A stretch of 41,309 nt of DNA from positions 1 through 41,309 of the forward strand of contig JAFGRL010000106.1 in NCBI GenBank assembly GCA_016935195.1. The letters are read 5' to 3'. The position numbers and the translations under genes are program-made. The notes below the pieces were generated by a model, which had not been told where the DNA came from, searched no databases, and worked only from the letters and a program-made list of their open reading frames with translations. The stretch comes from Sedimentisphaerales bacterium. GTDB taxonomy: Bacteria > Planctomycetota > Phycisphaerae > Sedimentisphaerales > Anaerobacaceae. Positions within the stretch are counted from its first letter, which is position 1, and the number at the start of each line of letters is the position of its first letter. Below are positions 41,265 through 41,309 of this stretch, in pieces.

Positions 41265-41309
41265 CTGTTGAAGCTATATCGTCCACCCTTGTTTTTTTGC
41301 TGTTATCGA

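Overview
The window looks like chromosome of a planctomycete, most likely class Phycisphaerae. This is inferred from PEP-CTERM exported proteins, a tyrosine integrase of planctomycete type, a beta-helix/PKD surface protein, and several dispersed repeats I associate with that group. No 16S or ribosomal protein gene is present, so the assignment stays provisional.

Layout. 1-4000 is a worn accessory stretch: an integrase-tail-like ORF, an unknown protein, and a clade-3 heme catalase lying between two ungapped ~325-base repeats that are degenerate HTH genes, followed by an IS3 transposase scrap. 4011-8842 is a heme/cytochrome c operon (ccmF, an unknown membrane protein, hemA, hemC) with overlapping reading frames. 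9087-15569 is mostly housekeeping: lptB, def, a hypothetical gene, an HTH membrane protein, an SH3 protein on the minus strand, then xseA-xseB. A tRNA-Leu(TAG) and an NCS2 purine permease follow. 17080-20411 is accessory: a 21-base minisatellite, three compact genes for unknown membrane or exported proteins, then about 1 kb of hairpins, a promoter and a dispersed repeat.

20412-29833 carries a frameshifted YbhB-like gene, an FHA-GAF protein, cysK between two similar stem-loops, a flavodoxin-like protein, a Tat-exported aldo/keto reductase, two sigma-54 activators, panB and a candidate small RNA. 30469-38961 is a surface-protein locus: a strong promoter, a TPR protein, a 1090-residue PKD/beta-helix protein, then four tandem PEP-CTERM paralogs, each behind the same ~70-base leader. 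A fifth leader is fused to a fragment of the beta-helix gene. 39191-41309 holds tRNA-Met, tRNA-Glu(CTC) and the start of an integrated element (integrase, XRE regulator, excisionase-like protein); the integrase's last codons lie antisense in tRNA-Glu.

The most unusual part is the PEP-CTERM array. The repeated leaders, the copied 3' end of the beta-helix gene after the first paralog, and the chimeric fifth leader all point to a locus that grows and reshuffles by recombination.
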